A stretch of 19,923 nucleotides of DNA from JAXGQD01 sp964574395 (GTDB taxonomy: Bacteria > Bacillota > Clostridia > Saccharofermentanales > Fastidiosipilaceae). The stretch covers positions 1-19,923 of the forward strand of contig CAZNNL010000038.1 of NCBI GenBank assembly GCA_964574395.1, read 5' to 3'. Under the pieces are notes generated by a model, which saw only the letters and a program-made list of their open reading frames with translations, did not search any database and was not told the DNA's origin. Of this stretch, positions 1 through 8,091 are shown in pieces; positions within the stretch are counted from its first letter, which is position 1; every line of letters starts with the position of its first letter. The position numbers and the translations under genes are program-made.

Positions 1-11
1 CTTCGTATACA

Positions 12-43
12 TGGACTCGTTTCCTTTCTGAGTCCAACTTTTT
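12..43 (+). terminator. Possible rho-independent terminator of a gene upstream of the window
   Basis: A perfect 7-bp inverted repeat (TGGACTC at 12-18, GAGTCCA at 30-36) with an 11-nt loop is followed by AACTTTTT. This is the shape of an intrinsic terminator on the plus strand. The stem is short and the loop large, and the gene it would serve lies outside the window, so the call is tentative. Confidence 0.4.
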
Positions 44-178
44 GTCCGCACCCCCAGCGCCCACACCAACTTTGCTTGTAAACTTGCGCAAAACCAAGCC
101 CAAATGGTCAACTTTTCAAGCGGGGAAGGAGATAAGCTTACGAGCACCTATTTTAGCAGAATATTCCTCTCACATTTC

Positions 179-286
179 GACCTAGCAACTGAATTCAACC
201 TAGCAACTGAATTTGACCTAGCAACTGAATCCGACCTAGCAACTGAATTCAACCTAGCAACTGAATCCGACCTAGCAACTGAAATT
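179..286. repeat. Six-copy 18-bp tandem repeat
   Basis: Six head-to-tail 18-bp units begin at 179, 197, 215, 233, 251 and 269. All share the core CCTAGCAACTGAA. They differ mainly in the first base (GA or AA) and the last three bases (TTC, TTT, TCC, ATT). Because 18 is a multiple of three, an open frame (104-313) runs through it and would encode a six-residue repeat such as DLATEF. That frame has no ribosome binding site and no recognisable domain, so I treat the array as non-coding minisatellite-like DNA. The rest of 44-372 shows nothing I can assign, apart from a 10-bp palindrome ACTAATTAGT at 354-363. Confidence 0.9.
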
Positions 287-372
287 GTTCATACTGCAAT
301 AAACGTATTTTAACAAAAAGACTGCAAAAGTTAATAAAATGTGAGAAGATATAACTAATTAGTAAGAATATT

Positions 373-405
373 GACTTGAGGCATAGACAAACAAAAGCTC
401 AAGTC
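373..405. promoter_or_regulatory. Inverted repeat in the leader of the Opp operon (possible operator or hairpin)
   Basis: GACTTGAG (373-380) and CTCAAGTC (398-405) form a perfect 8-bp inverted repeat separated by 17 nt. Downstream, TATAAA at 423-428 could be a -10 element; its -35 position would fall on or beside the right arm of the repeat, but no good -35 sequence is seen there. TTGACT at 371-376 overlaps the left arm and has no fitting -10. The element could be a regulator binding site or an mRNA stem. The seen part is only the symmetry. Confidence 0.35.
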
Positions 406-484
406 TTAAACTTTGATTCTACTATAAAAAATATGTACATGCGATTAGAGGCTCTAGACATAGCCTAAAAATAGGAGAAGGAAA

Positions 485-2149
485 ATGATGAAATTTAAGT
501 ATTTAAAAAAGATCTTAGCGCTACCAATTATTGCTGCTTTGCTTTTAGGAATTGCAGCTTGTGGTTCTTCGTCCACAACCGCTACGACAGTGGCAGGTGA
601 AACAACCCAAGCAGAAAACGGCAACCAAACTAACACACAGGCTGGTTCAATTGTTAATATCGGTGTGACCAACGAAGTGACGACATTAAATCCACTATTA
701 GTTGATGGAACCGAAACAGGGAAATATGCTACGGGACTGAACTTCTTACCACTTGTTGACTTAGACGCAGAAAATAATTTCGCGCCTATGCTGGCTGAAT
801 CCATCACCACTGAAGATAATTTGACTTTTACAGTTAAACTTTTCAGCGATGCCAAATGGTCTGATGGTACCCCGATTACAGCGGATGACCTCATTTTTAC
901 AACCTTAAAAATCACTTCGGATGCGGTTGCCAACCCTTCCATGTCAACTTGGGCCGTTATTGAAGGAATGGATGATTCCGGTTTGCATCCTGATGCAGAC
1001 ACTGAAGTAAAAGGTGTGGTTAAAGTTGATGATCATACGGTTAATTTTGTGGCAAAAAGTGAAATGCCTTTGAATACGTTCCAGAATACTTTTGCTAGAT
1101 ACCTCATGACCATCCCTAAACACATCTTGGGAGAAAAAACCACCGACGAATTGAAAACTACGGACTGGTTTAACATGCCCTCTGTTGTTAGTGGTCCATA
1201 CCAATCTACAGCTTTTGACGGAGCACACTTCGTCAGCTATACAGCGAATGCCAATTATTTTAAAGGTGCCCCTCATATTGAAAACCTTAACTATAGAATT
1301 GTTCAAGGTAGTGGCCTATTAATAGGTTTACAGAATGGTGAGATTGATTTCGTCCACCAAACAATGGCTTCTTTTCCGCAAGAAGACTTGGAAAGCCTGG
1401 AAGCCTTAGAAAACATCAAAGTCGTTTATGACAAGCCTTTGACCAATCAACTCATATTCCTTAACACTGAAACTATGGCGGATGTAAATCTACGGAAAGC
1501 TGTTGCGCAAGCTATCAACCGTCAGGGTATCATTGACGATTTCCTCGGTGGGCATGGTGAAGTAGTTGAAGGCTTCTTGACCTCTTACAGTCCGTATTTT
1601 GACGACAGTATTGTCCCAACTGCATATGATCCAGAGGCTGCGAAGGCAACATTGGCCAATGTTAAGGCTGAAGACTTAGATAAAACATATACTTTTGCCA
1701 TTAACTCAGGTGACCCCACCTTCTTACAAGCAGTAAACATTGTCGTTCAACAACTTGATGAAGTAGGTATCAAAGTTAAAGTCCAAACCAAAGACATCAA
1801 TAGTTTATTATCCGCAGCAGCAAGTCATGATTTTGACATGTTAGCAGTCCAATACACATTGGCACCTGTAGATCCATATCCGGATGTGGCTTGGCTGATG
1901 ACAGGCGATAACTGGGTTAACTACAGTAGCCCCAAAATGGATGAACTAGTGACGAAAACCCAAACCGCTAAAACAGCTGATGAAACAAAACAAATTTACA
2001 GCGAAATTGACAAACTTGTACAAGAAGAAGTTCCCGTGATTAATGCTTACGTAATTTCCGCCCCAGGCGCTGTAAGCAATCGCCTTGAGAATGCCGAGCC
2101 GCACATTTATGGCTCATTCAACAATATCGAGCAATGGAAAATTAAGTAA
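485..2149 (+). CDS. oppA: ABC transporter substrate-binding lipoprotein, OppA/DppA family (SBP_bac_5)
   Basis: This is the extracytoplasmic binding protein of the adjacent ABC importer. The 554-residue product starts with a basic N-terminus (MMKFKYLKK) and a hydrophobic stretch, then a lipobox IAAC with Cys26 as the predicted lipid-modified residue. A low-complexity Thr/Gln/Asn linker follows to about residue 55. The body has the SBP_bac_5 pattern: a PLLVDGTETGKYATGL-like N-lobe, the AKWSDGTPITADDLIFT motif typical of oligopeptide binders, and a second-lobe segment LRKAVAQAINRQGIIDDF. AGGAG at 473-477 stands 7 nt before the ATG at 485; a second ATG at 488 is also possible. The stop overlaps the oppD start by one base (TAATG). 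Most family members bind peptides, but some bind oligosaccharides or nickel; the ligand cannot be read from the sequence. Confidence 0.93.
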   Translation: MMKFKYLKKILALPIIAALLLGIAACGSSSTTATTVAGETTQAENGNQTNTQAGSIVNIGVTNEVTTLNPLLVDGTETGKYATGLNFLPLVDLDAENNFAPMLAESITTEDNLTFTVKLFSDAKWSDGTPITADDLIFTTLKITSDAVANPSMSTWAVIEGMDDSGLHPDADTEVKGVVKVDDHTVNFVAKSEMPLNTFQNTFARYLMTIPKHILGEKTTDELKTTDWFNMPSVVSGPYQSTAFDGAHFVSYTANANYFKGAPHIENLNYRIVQGSGLLIGLQNGEIDFVHQTMASFPQEDLESLEALENIKVVYDKPLTNQLIFLNTETMADVNLRKAVAQAINRQGIIDDFLGGHGEVVEGFLTSYSPYFDDSIVPTAYDPEAAKATLANVKAEDLDKTYTFAINSGDPTFLQAVNIVVQQLDEVGIKVKVQTKDINSLLSAAASHDFDMLAVQYTLAPVDPYPDVAWLMTGDNWVNYSSPKMDELVTKTQTAKTADETKQIYSEIDKLVQEEVPVINAYVISAPGAVSNRLENAEPHIYGSFNNIEQWKIK

Positions 2150-3153
2150 TGGCTAAAAAGCTGCTACAAGTACAAGGATTAGAAACAACATTTACTACCG
2201 ACCAAGGTGACTCAACAGTATTGGATGACGTTACCTTTAGCGTGAATTCGGGAGAGACGGTTGGCATCGTCGGCGAGTCAGGTTCTGGCAAAAGTGTCAC
2301 CTCTCTGTCTATCATGCGGCTTTTAGATCGCAATGGTTGCATCACAAAAGGCAAGATTGTCTTTGAAGGGACCGACTTAGCGAAGCTTAGTGAAGAAGAA
2401 TTAGACGAACTGCGTGGCAGTAGGTTGACCATGATTTTTCAGGATGCACAAGCCGCTCTCAATCCGGTTTTCACCATTGGCAATCAACTTATTGAAAGTA
2501 TGCGCGTACACCTCAATCTCTCAAAAGCAGAGGCTGAGGAGCGCGCTATTGCTATTCTTAAACAGGTAGGGTTGCCAGACCCTAAAAAAATCATGCGTTC
2601 ATATCCGCACACTTTGTCAGGTGGTATGCAGCAACGTGTCATGATTGCCATTGCCTTGTCTTGTGACCCGAAATTATTGATTGCAGACGAACCAACTACC
2701 GCATTAGATGTTACTATCCAAGCACAGATTATGGAACTACTACGCTACTTGCGCGCCGAAATAAACTTGGCGCTCATTCTGATTACGCATGATATCGGAC
2801 TGATTGCTGAAATGGCAGATAAGGTGCTTGTTATGTATGCGGGACAAATCGTAGAGGAAGCTGACGTGTTTACGCTCTTCGATCAACCCGCCCATCCATA
2901 TACGCAAGCTCTGATGCGTTCGGTGCCAAGTATTGAAGATGCACCGGGACATAAATTAGAATCGATTGCAGGTGTTGTTCCGGAACAGTATATGGACTTA
3001 CATGGTTGTAGGTTCTATGAGCGTTGTCCTTTTGCCGTGGATACATGCTTTACAGATTATCAGTCCCTTCTAACGCTCGTAGGAAAACATCGTGTAAGAT
3101 GTCATCGTGCGATTAAACATGAATTGCCATTAACATGGAGGGCAGAACTTTGA
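2149..3153 (+). CDS. oppD: Oligopeptide-type ABC transporter ATP-binding protein, OppD/DppD family
   Basis: This is one of two cytoplasmic ATPases that power the importer. The 334-residue protein has a Walker A GESGSGKS (Gly42-Ser49), signature LSGGMQQR, Walker B LLIADEP, D-loop ALD and H-loop THD. It also has the C-terminal extension of the Opp/Dpp subfamily, with the AHPYTQALMRSVP segment and a cysteine-containing CRFYERCPFAVDTC stretch that in relatives can bind an iron-sulfur cluster. Length is normal for OppD. Its ATG overlaps the oppA stop by one base, which points to translational coupling. Its 3' end overlaps the next ATPase gene by 4 bases if the TTG start of that gene is used. Confidence 0.95.
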   Translation: MAKKLLQVQGLETTFTTDQGDSTVLDDVTFSVNSGETVGIVGESGSGKSVTSLSIMRLLDRNGCITKGKIVFEGTDLAKLSEEELDELRGSRLTMIFQDAQAALNPVFTIGNQLIESMRVHLNLSKAEAEERAIAILKQVGLPDPKKIMRSYPHTLSGGMQQRVMIAIALSCDPKLLIADEPTTALDVTIQAQIMELLRYLRAEINLALILITHDIGLIAEMADKVLVMYAGQIVEEADVFTLFDQPAHPYTQALMRSVPSIEDAPGHKLESIAGVVPEQYMDLHGCRFYERCPFAVDTCFTDYQSLLTLVGKHRVRCHRAIKHELPLTWRAEL

Positions 3154-4247
3154 GTGAGGAGAAAGCAATACTCCAAACAAATGGCATGCCCACGACTGAA
3201 GACGGGCCAGTACAAATGCGTGTGCTTAATTTAGTGAAGAATTTCCCGGTAAAATCGGGCGCTCTTACTTTAAAACCTGAAATAGCGCATGCCGTTGCAG
3301 ATGTAAATTTTGACCTCATCAAGGGTGAAACACTTGGCTTGGTTGGTGAATCAGGTAGTGGAAAATCAACCATTGGTCGTCTACTTGTCGCTTTAGATAA
3401 ACCAGATTCTGGTAGTATTTTGTATGACGGTGTCGACATAGTAACAGCGTCTAAACAAGAGATTCGCAGCATACGCACAGAGCTGCAAATGATTTTCCAA
3501 GACTCATCCGCATCTTTAAACCCAAGAAAACATATCTATGAGATACTCGCTGCACCTTTGCTCTACCATAAATTAGAGACAAGGCAGAGCGTGGAAAAAC
3601 GCATTGATGAGCTCCTTGATATGGTTGGGCTACCGCGCAATAGTAAAGCACGCTACGCACATGAGTTTTCGGGAGGGCAAAGGCAACGAATTGGTATAGC
3701 TAAAGCTTTATCTCTAAATCCGCGCATCATTGTGTGTGACGAGCCCGTTTCGGCCCTTGATGTTTCTATTCAGGCTCAGATACTCAATTTATTATTAGAA
3801 CTCCAAGAAGAATTGGATTTGACCTATTTATTTATTGCTCATGGACTAGCAGCAGTTAATTACGTGAGTGACCGCATTGCTGTCATGTATCTAGGGCGTA
3901 TTGTTGAAATAACTTCAGCCGAGGAGCTGTTTAAATGCCCCATGCATCCTTACACGATGGCTTTGATAAAATCTTCACCCATTGCCAAGCCAGCAGCTCG
4001 CGACACTCGGACTCAGCTCTTGGAAGGTGAGATGCCCTCAAATATTACGCCACCTTCTGGCTGTGCTTTCCATCCACGATGCCCCTACGTAGAACCTTCC
4101 TGTATTACGGATATACCAAAATTGGAACACATCAGGACTTGTTCAAAGAGTGGCAAAAAGCACTTGCTTGCATGCCCGGTTATGGCCCGAAGAAGGCCGC
4201 TACTAGGAGCTGTTGATACGGATTTAGGAGGTGCGCATGAAAAATAG
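3150..4247 (+). CDS. oppF: Oligopeptide-type ABC transporter ATP-binding protein, OppF/DppF family
   Basis: This is the partner ATPase of OppD. Start choice: an ATG at 3135 is in frame but has no ribosome binding site; GGAGGG at 3137-3142 stands 7 nt before an in-frame TTG at 3150, which overlaps the oppD stop (TTGA). I therefore take TTG, giving 365 residues. Walker A is GESGSGKS (Gly66-Ser73), signature FSGGQRQR, Walker B IIVCDEP with ALD, and the Opp-type C-terminus has HPYTMALIKSSP and CAFHPRCPY. The H-loop reads AHGL (His231-Gly232) instead of the usual SHDL/AHDL. The switch histidine is kept but the next acidic residue is lost, a small oddity. The 3' end overlaps oppB by 11 bases. Confidence 0.95.
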   Translation: MSEEKAILQTNGMPTTEDGPVQMRVLNLVKNFPVKSGALTLKPEIAHAVADVNFDLIKGETLGLVGESGSGKSTIGRLLVALDKPDSGSILYDGVDIVTASKQEIRSIRTELQMIFQDSSASLNPRKHIYEILAAPLLYHKLETRQSVEKRIDELLDMVGLPRNSKARYAHEFSGGQRQRIGIAKALSLNPRIIVCDEPVSALDVSIQAQILNLLLELQEELDLTYLFIAHGLAAVNYVSDRIAVMYLGRIVEITSAEELFKCPMHPYTMALIKSSPIAKPAARDTRTQLLEGEMPSNITPPSGCAFHPRCPYVEPSCITDIPKLEHIRTCSKSGKKHLLACPVMARRRPLLGAVDTDLGGAHEK

Positions 4248-5196
4248 CCTCTTACGTTATGTCTTAAAACGCCTGCTTATTGCAATTCCAGTTTTGATAG
4301 GCATAACAATCATTGACTATTTAATTATGAACCTTGCCGGTAGTCCTTTAGAGATGTTGCGTGGACCACGTGTTTCACAGGCTGCAATCGATGCTAAAGC
4401 AATTGAGCTAGGACTGAACCAACCTTTTTTCGTTCAATATTGGGTGTGGTTACAGCAGATATTTAAAGGCAATTTAGGTTATTCCATCAAATATTATCAG
4501 CCTGTATTGAAGATGATTACCGAGAAAATCGGTCCGACCTTACTGCTGATGGGCTCATCGCTTATTTTGTCCCTGATCATCGCGGTTCCGGCAGGTATTT
4601 ATTCCGCTGTGAACCAGTACAAGAGAAGCGACTATGCAATCGTTACTTCATCGTTTATTGGTACCAGTATTCCCAGTTTCTTTTTGGGTATGCTGCTGAT
4701 TTATTTTTTCAATATCAAGTTAAAATGGTTGCCTTCAGGTGGCATGACTACGCTGGGGGGCAGCGGGGGGACTTTGGACGTTTTGCGGCACCTACTCATC
4801 CCCATGTTTGTTTTGGCCATTTCAACAGCTGGTAGTAACATTCGCTATATCCGTTCCTCATTTTTGGAAATTCTCCAAAAAGACTACCTTCGTACCGCTC
4901 GCGCCAAAGGTATCGGGCGGCGCCGTGTCATTTACAAGCATGCTTTCCGTAATGCTTTGGTGCCAATCGTAACCGTGGTGGGTATGCAAATCCCCATCCT
5001 CTTTGGTGGCGCAGTCATCGTGGAGCAAGTGTTTTCTTGGCCAGGCTTAGGCTTGATGACCATGACGGCCATCATGAACCGTGACTACCCACTAATCATG
5101 GGTGTTTGCCTACTGACTGCCATTGTTGTTCTTTTGGCGAATATTTTAACCGACATCGTTTATGCAATTGTTGATCCAACAATACGTTTAGAATAA
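4237..5196 (+). CDS. oppB: Oligopeptide-type ABC transporter permease, OppB/DppB family
   Basis: This is the first membrane subunit of the importer. An in-frame GTG at 4231 overlaps the ribosome binding site AGGAGG (4226-4231), so the ATG at 4237 with a 5-nt spacer is the likely start, giving 319 residues. The N-terminus LRYVLKRLLIAIPVLIGITI is the typical first helix of this family. About six hydrophobic segments follow. The cytoplasmic EAA coupling loop is clear: a DYLRTARAKGIGRRRVIYKHAFRN-like stretch about two thirds along, which docks on the ATPases. The C-terminal IVYAIVDPTIRL ending is also standard. It is followed after 11 nt by oppC. Confidence 0.95.
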   Translation: MKNSLLRYVLKRLLIAIPVLIGITIIDYLIMNLAGSPLEMLRGPRVSQAAIDAKAIELGLNQPFFVQYWVWLQQIFKGNLGYSIKYYQPVLKMITEKIGPTLLLMGSSLILSLIIAVPAGIYSAVNQYKRSDYAIVTSSFIGTSIPSFFLGMLLIYFFNIKLKWLPSGGMTTLGGSGGTLDVLRHLLIPMFVLAISTAGSNIRYIRSSFLEILQKDYLRTARAKGIGRRRVIYKHAFRNALVPIVTVVGMQIPILFGGAVIVEQVFSWPGLGLMTMTAIMNRDYPLIMGVCLLTAIVVLLANILTDIVYAIVDPTIRLE

Positions 5197-5207
5197 AGGA
5201 GATAAAG

Positions 5208-6119
5208 ATGTTTTTTGGCAAAAAAAGACTTGTATCTCTAGAAAACGACTTCAATCCTGAAGCCCTATTTGAGGCGAGCGAACCCTATTATAAAACTATT
5301 TGGCGTCGTTTTAAGAAGCATAAACTAGGCGTGATTAGCATGTATATACTCATTCTAATTGTACTTGCTGCCTTACTGGCACCGCTCATTGCACCATTTA
5401 ACCCAGACAAGACAGTGGCAAAATTTAACCAAGCCCCCAGCTCCATACATTGGTTAGGCACGGACCAAGTTGGACGTGACCTATTAAGCCGTCTGCTTTA
5501 TGGAACGCGCGTTTCTTTGCAAGTTGGTTTTATGGCTACCTTGATTTCTACACTTGTAGGCGTCATTCTTGGTTTAATTTCGGGTTATTTTGGCGGCTGG
5601 ATTGACGTGCTCATCATGCGTTTTACGGACATGGTTATGTCTTTCCCCTATCTGCTATTGGTTTTAGTGGCAGCTTCGATTTTTGAACCAGGCATCTGGA
5701 GCATCATTTTGATTTTAGGCTTTGTTGACTGGCCTGGTATTGCCAGGCTTGTACGTGGTAACGTGCTTTCGCTTCGTGAGAAAAGTTTTGTGCAAGGCGC
5801 AGAGCTAGCAGGCTTACCCAAGAGACAAATATTAATTTCGGAAATCCTTCCGAATACCACTGCACCTGTGTTGATTTATGCGACCTCGGTCATGGCTATT
5901 TCCATGCTTGATGAAGCGGCATTAAGTTACCTGGGATTGGGGGTAGAGCCTTCTACTTCAAGTTTGGGTAATCTTTTGGGTGGTGCAGAATCCTTGACTG
6001 TTTTGACCCGTTATCCTTGGCGTTGGTTGCCGCCTGGCTTGATGATTCTCGTTTTGGTTGTTTCAATTAACTTTATTGGCGATGCTTTGCGTGACGCGTT
6101 TGATCCGAAGAGCAGGTAA
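5208..6119 (+). CDS. oppC: Oligopeptide-type ABC transporter permease, OppC/DppC family
   Basis: This is the second membrane subunit, which pairs with OppB. The 303-residue protein has a cytoplasmic N-terminal segment of about 40 residues containing the family's WRRFKKHKLGVISMYIL entry to helix 1. The hallmark HWLGTDQVGRDLLSRLLYGTR motif precedes the permease core. The EAA loop reads EKSFVQGAELAGLPKRQIL and the protein ends DALRDAFDPKSR, as in OppC/DppC. AAGGAG lies 6-8 nt before the ATG. Only 32 nt separate it from the downstream glucosidase gene, with no terminator between, so the two are probably co-transcribed. Confidence 0.95.
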   Translation: MFFGKKRLVSLENDFNPEALFEASEPYYKTIWRRFKKHKLGVISMYILILIVLAALLAPLIAPFNPDKTVAKFNQAPSSIHWLGTDQVGRDLLSRLLYGTRVSLQVGFMATLISTLVGVILGLISGYFGGWIDVLIMRFTDMVMSFPYLLLVLVAASIFEPGIWSIILILGFVDWPGIARLVRGNVLSLREKSFVQGAELAGLPKRQILISEILPNTTAPVLIYATSVMAISMLDEAALSYLGLGVEPSTSSLGNLLGGAESLTVLTRYPWRWLPPGLMILVLVVSINFIGDALRDAFDPKSR

Positions 6120-6151
6120 GGTTTTGCCAACATCATTATTTAGGAGACGAA

Positions 6152-7834
6152 ATGGACAAGTGGTGGAAAAATTCTGTTGTCTATCAAATTTATCCGCGCA
6201 GTTTTAAAGACTCGAATGGAGATGGCATTGGTGATATTAATGGTATTACCGAAAAACTCGATTATTTGAAAGATTTGGGTGTGAATGTGCTCTGGCTATC
6301 GCCTGTTTATCAGTCTCCTGGCGACGATAATGGTTACGATATTTCAGACTATGAAGCTATTAATCCTGAGTTTGGTACGATGGCGGATTTCGACCGTTTG
6401 CTGGCTGAAGCGCATGCACGTGGTTTGAAAATTATTATGGACTTGGTCATAAACCATAGTTCAGATGAGCATCATTGGTTTCAGGAGAGTCGTAAGTCTA
6501 AGACTAATCCGTATCGCGATTGGTATATTTGGAAACCAGGGAAAAAGGGTGGGCCTCCTAATAACTGGGGGAGTGTGTTTGGCGGTTCTGCTTGGACCTA
6601 TGATGAAGTGACGGATGAGTATTATTTGCATAGCTTTTCTCCGAAGCAACCGGATTTAAATTGGGAGAATCCGACCGTGCGGGGGGAGCTTTTTGCCATG
6701 ATGAAGCGCTGGTGCGAACGTGGGATTGATGGTTTCCGCATGGATGTCATCACCATGATTTCCAAGGATCAACGCTTTCCGGATGGCGAGGTGCATGAAG
6801 GCAGTCTCTTTGGTGACTTTGGTCCATACTGCATTCATGGCCCGCGAATTCACGAGTTTTTACAGGAGATGAACCGTGAGGTGCTCTCAAAGTTTGATTT
6901 ATTGACGGTAGGCGAGTGTGGTGGAATTACTATCGAGAATGCGCCGCTCTATGCCGGGCTTGATGGGAAAGAACTTGATATGTTTTTCCAGTTCGAGCAT
7001 GTAGACACTTGGGACCCTCCTTTCGGGAAATGGACGCGTGCGCGTTTTGATTTTATTAAGCATAAAAAGATATTTTTCAAATGGCAAAACGCCGTCGCCC
7101 ACAAAGCCTGGATGGCTCTGTTCCTCGGTAACCATGACCAACCCCGCCAGGTCTCGCGTTTCGGTGACGACCGCCCTAAGTGGCGCGAACGTTCCGCCAA
7201 ACTTCTTGCTTTGAGTATTCATCTGATGCAAGGTACTCCTTACATCTTTGAAGGGGATGAGCTGGGGATGACGAATGTTCCTTTTGCCAAAATTAGTGAT
7301 TATCGTGATATCGAAGCACGCAATGCGTGGCGCGATTTTGTAGAGACGGGACTAATTTCTGAGACTGACATGTTGGACTTTCTAGCCTTGCGTAGTCGCG
7401 ATCATGCGCGGACACCAATGCAGTGGGATGCCAGTGAGCATGCTGGTTTTTCTACCGTGGAACCTTGGATAATGGTGAATCCGAATTATCGCTCGGTCAA
7501 TGCAGCCGAACAAGTGGGGCGACTTGATTCTGTTTATCACTTTTATCGTAAGTTAATAGCTCTACGGAAGGCGCATTCGATTCTGGTCGAGGGTTCTTTG
7601 ATACCCCAGTTGGAAAACCATCCACACATCTTCGCCTGGCAAAGAGTGCTAGGAAATCAGGTTTGGCAGTTTGTCAGCAATTGGAGCGATCAAGAAGTCG
7701 CTTTGCCGCTTGATGTGCTGCAGTCTTTTAGCGTTGAGCTTGGCGACTCGTCTACGGTTGTAATCAGCAATGTCGAGCAGCCAAATCTTACTTTATTACA
7801 GCCTTATGAGGCGACAGTTTGGGAAGTTTTTTAA
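6152..7834 (+). CDS. malL: GH13 alpha-glucosidase, probable oligo-1,6-glucosidase (isomaltase type)
   Basis: This is a cytoplasmic retaining alpha-glucosidase that would release glucose from isomalto- or related oligosaccharides. The 560-residue protein begins WWKNSVVYQIYPRSFKDSNG, as in the MalL/TreC/DexB group. The conserved GH13 regions are visible: DLVINHSSDEHHWF, GFRMDVIT with nucleophile Asp198, VGEC with acid/base Glu255, and NHDQPR with Asp329. The valine right after the nucleophile aspartate is the residue associated in this subfamily with alpha-1,6 rather than alpha-1,4 preference. No signal peptide is seen. Length matches the family (about 550-560). AGGAGA precedes the ATG. Alternatives are trehalose-6-phosphate hydrolase or a general alpha-glucosidase. 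No PTS or sugar-ABC gene is nearby; the only transporter is the Opp-type system just upstream. Confidence 0.88.
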   Translation: MDKWWKNSVVYQIYPRSFKDSNGDGIGDINGITEKLDYLKDLGVNVLWLSPVYQSPGDDNGYDISDYEAINPEFGTMADFDRLLAEAHARGLKIIMDLVINHSSDEHHWFQESRKSKTNPYRDWYIWKPGKKGGPPNNWGSVFGGSAWTYDEVTDEYYLHSFSPKQPDLNWENPTVRGELFAMMKRWCERGIDGFRMDVITMISKDQRFPDGEVHEGSLFGDFGPYCIHGPRIHEFLQEMNREVLSKFDLLTVGECGGITIENAPLYAGLDGKELDMFFQFEHVDTWDPPFGKWTRARFDFIKHKKIFFKWQNAVAHKAWMALFLGNHDQPRQVSRFGDDRPKWRERSAKLLALSIHLMQGTPYIFEGDELGMTNVPFAKISDYRDIEARNAWRDFVETGLISETDMLDFLALRSRDHARTPMQWDASEHAGFSTVEPWIMVNPNYRSVNAAEQVGRLDSVYHFYRKLIALRKAHSILVEGSLIPQLENHPHIFAWQRVLGNQVWQFVSNWSDQEVALPLDVLQSFSVELGDSSTVVISNVEQPNLTLLQPYEATVWEVF

Positions 7835-7886
7835 GTTCACTGTCTAGCTAGATCTTTGGTGGGGTACGCGTAGATTTAGCCAACCA

Positions 7887-8025
7887 TTATAGCAAAAAAT
7901 CCGCTGCATCAAGGTGGAATTTGATGTAGCGTCGTATTTGTGATTTTATCCTTGAAAAGCCCACATTTATAGCAAAAAATCCGCTGTATCAAGGCGGGGT
8001 TTGATGCAGCGTCGTATTTGTGATT
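7887..8025. repeat. Two-copy hairpin-forming repeat, 80-bp period
   Basis: Two copies, 7887-7945 and 7967-8025, begin TTATAGCAAAAAATCCGCTG and end GTCGTATTTGTGATT. Each contains an 11-bp inverted repeat with an 8-nt loop: arms 7902-7912/7921-7931 and 7982-7992/8001-8011. Copy 1 has a G-T wobble at pair 4 and C-G at pair 5; copy 2 has G-C at pair 4 and a T-G wobble at pair 5. The base changes therefore keep the stem. Read on the minus strand, each hairpin is followed by GGATTTTTTG, which would make a good terminator, but no minus-strand gene ends here. It may be a species-specific intergenic repeat. Confidence 0.85.
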
Positions 8026-8058
8026 CTGTTTCAAAATACAAACAACTGCACCCATAAT

Positions 8059-8091
8059 AACCGCAGCTATTGACAATAGTAGTGGTTTTTT
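8059..8091 (+). terminator. Rho-independent terminator upstream of the FASII operon
   Basis: An imperfect stem has an outer part AACCGC (8059-8064) pairing with GTGGTT (8082-8087) through one G-T wobble, and an inner part CTATT/AATAG with a GAC loop. It runs into six T residues (8086-8091). It should stop transcription coming from the glucosidase end, or could act as a leader attenuator. The likely -35 element TTGACA (8070-8075) lies inside the hairpin apex. Confidence 0.65.

Noticed and set aside
104..313. Open frame encoding DLATEF-type peptide repeats
   Set aside because: No ribosome binding site before the ATG, no domain or signal, and the frame is open only because the repeat period is 18 bp.
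454..1002. Minus-strand open frame of 182 codons opposite oppA
   Set aside because: It lies wholly against a confidently identified gene, has no recognisable domain and no suitable ribosome binding site.
3135..3149. ATG at 3135 as the oppF start
   Set aside because: The ribosome binding site GGAGGG at 3137-3142 lies downstream of it and fits the TTG at 3150.
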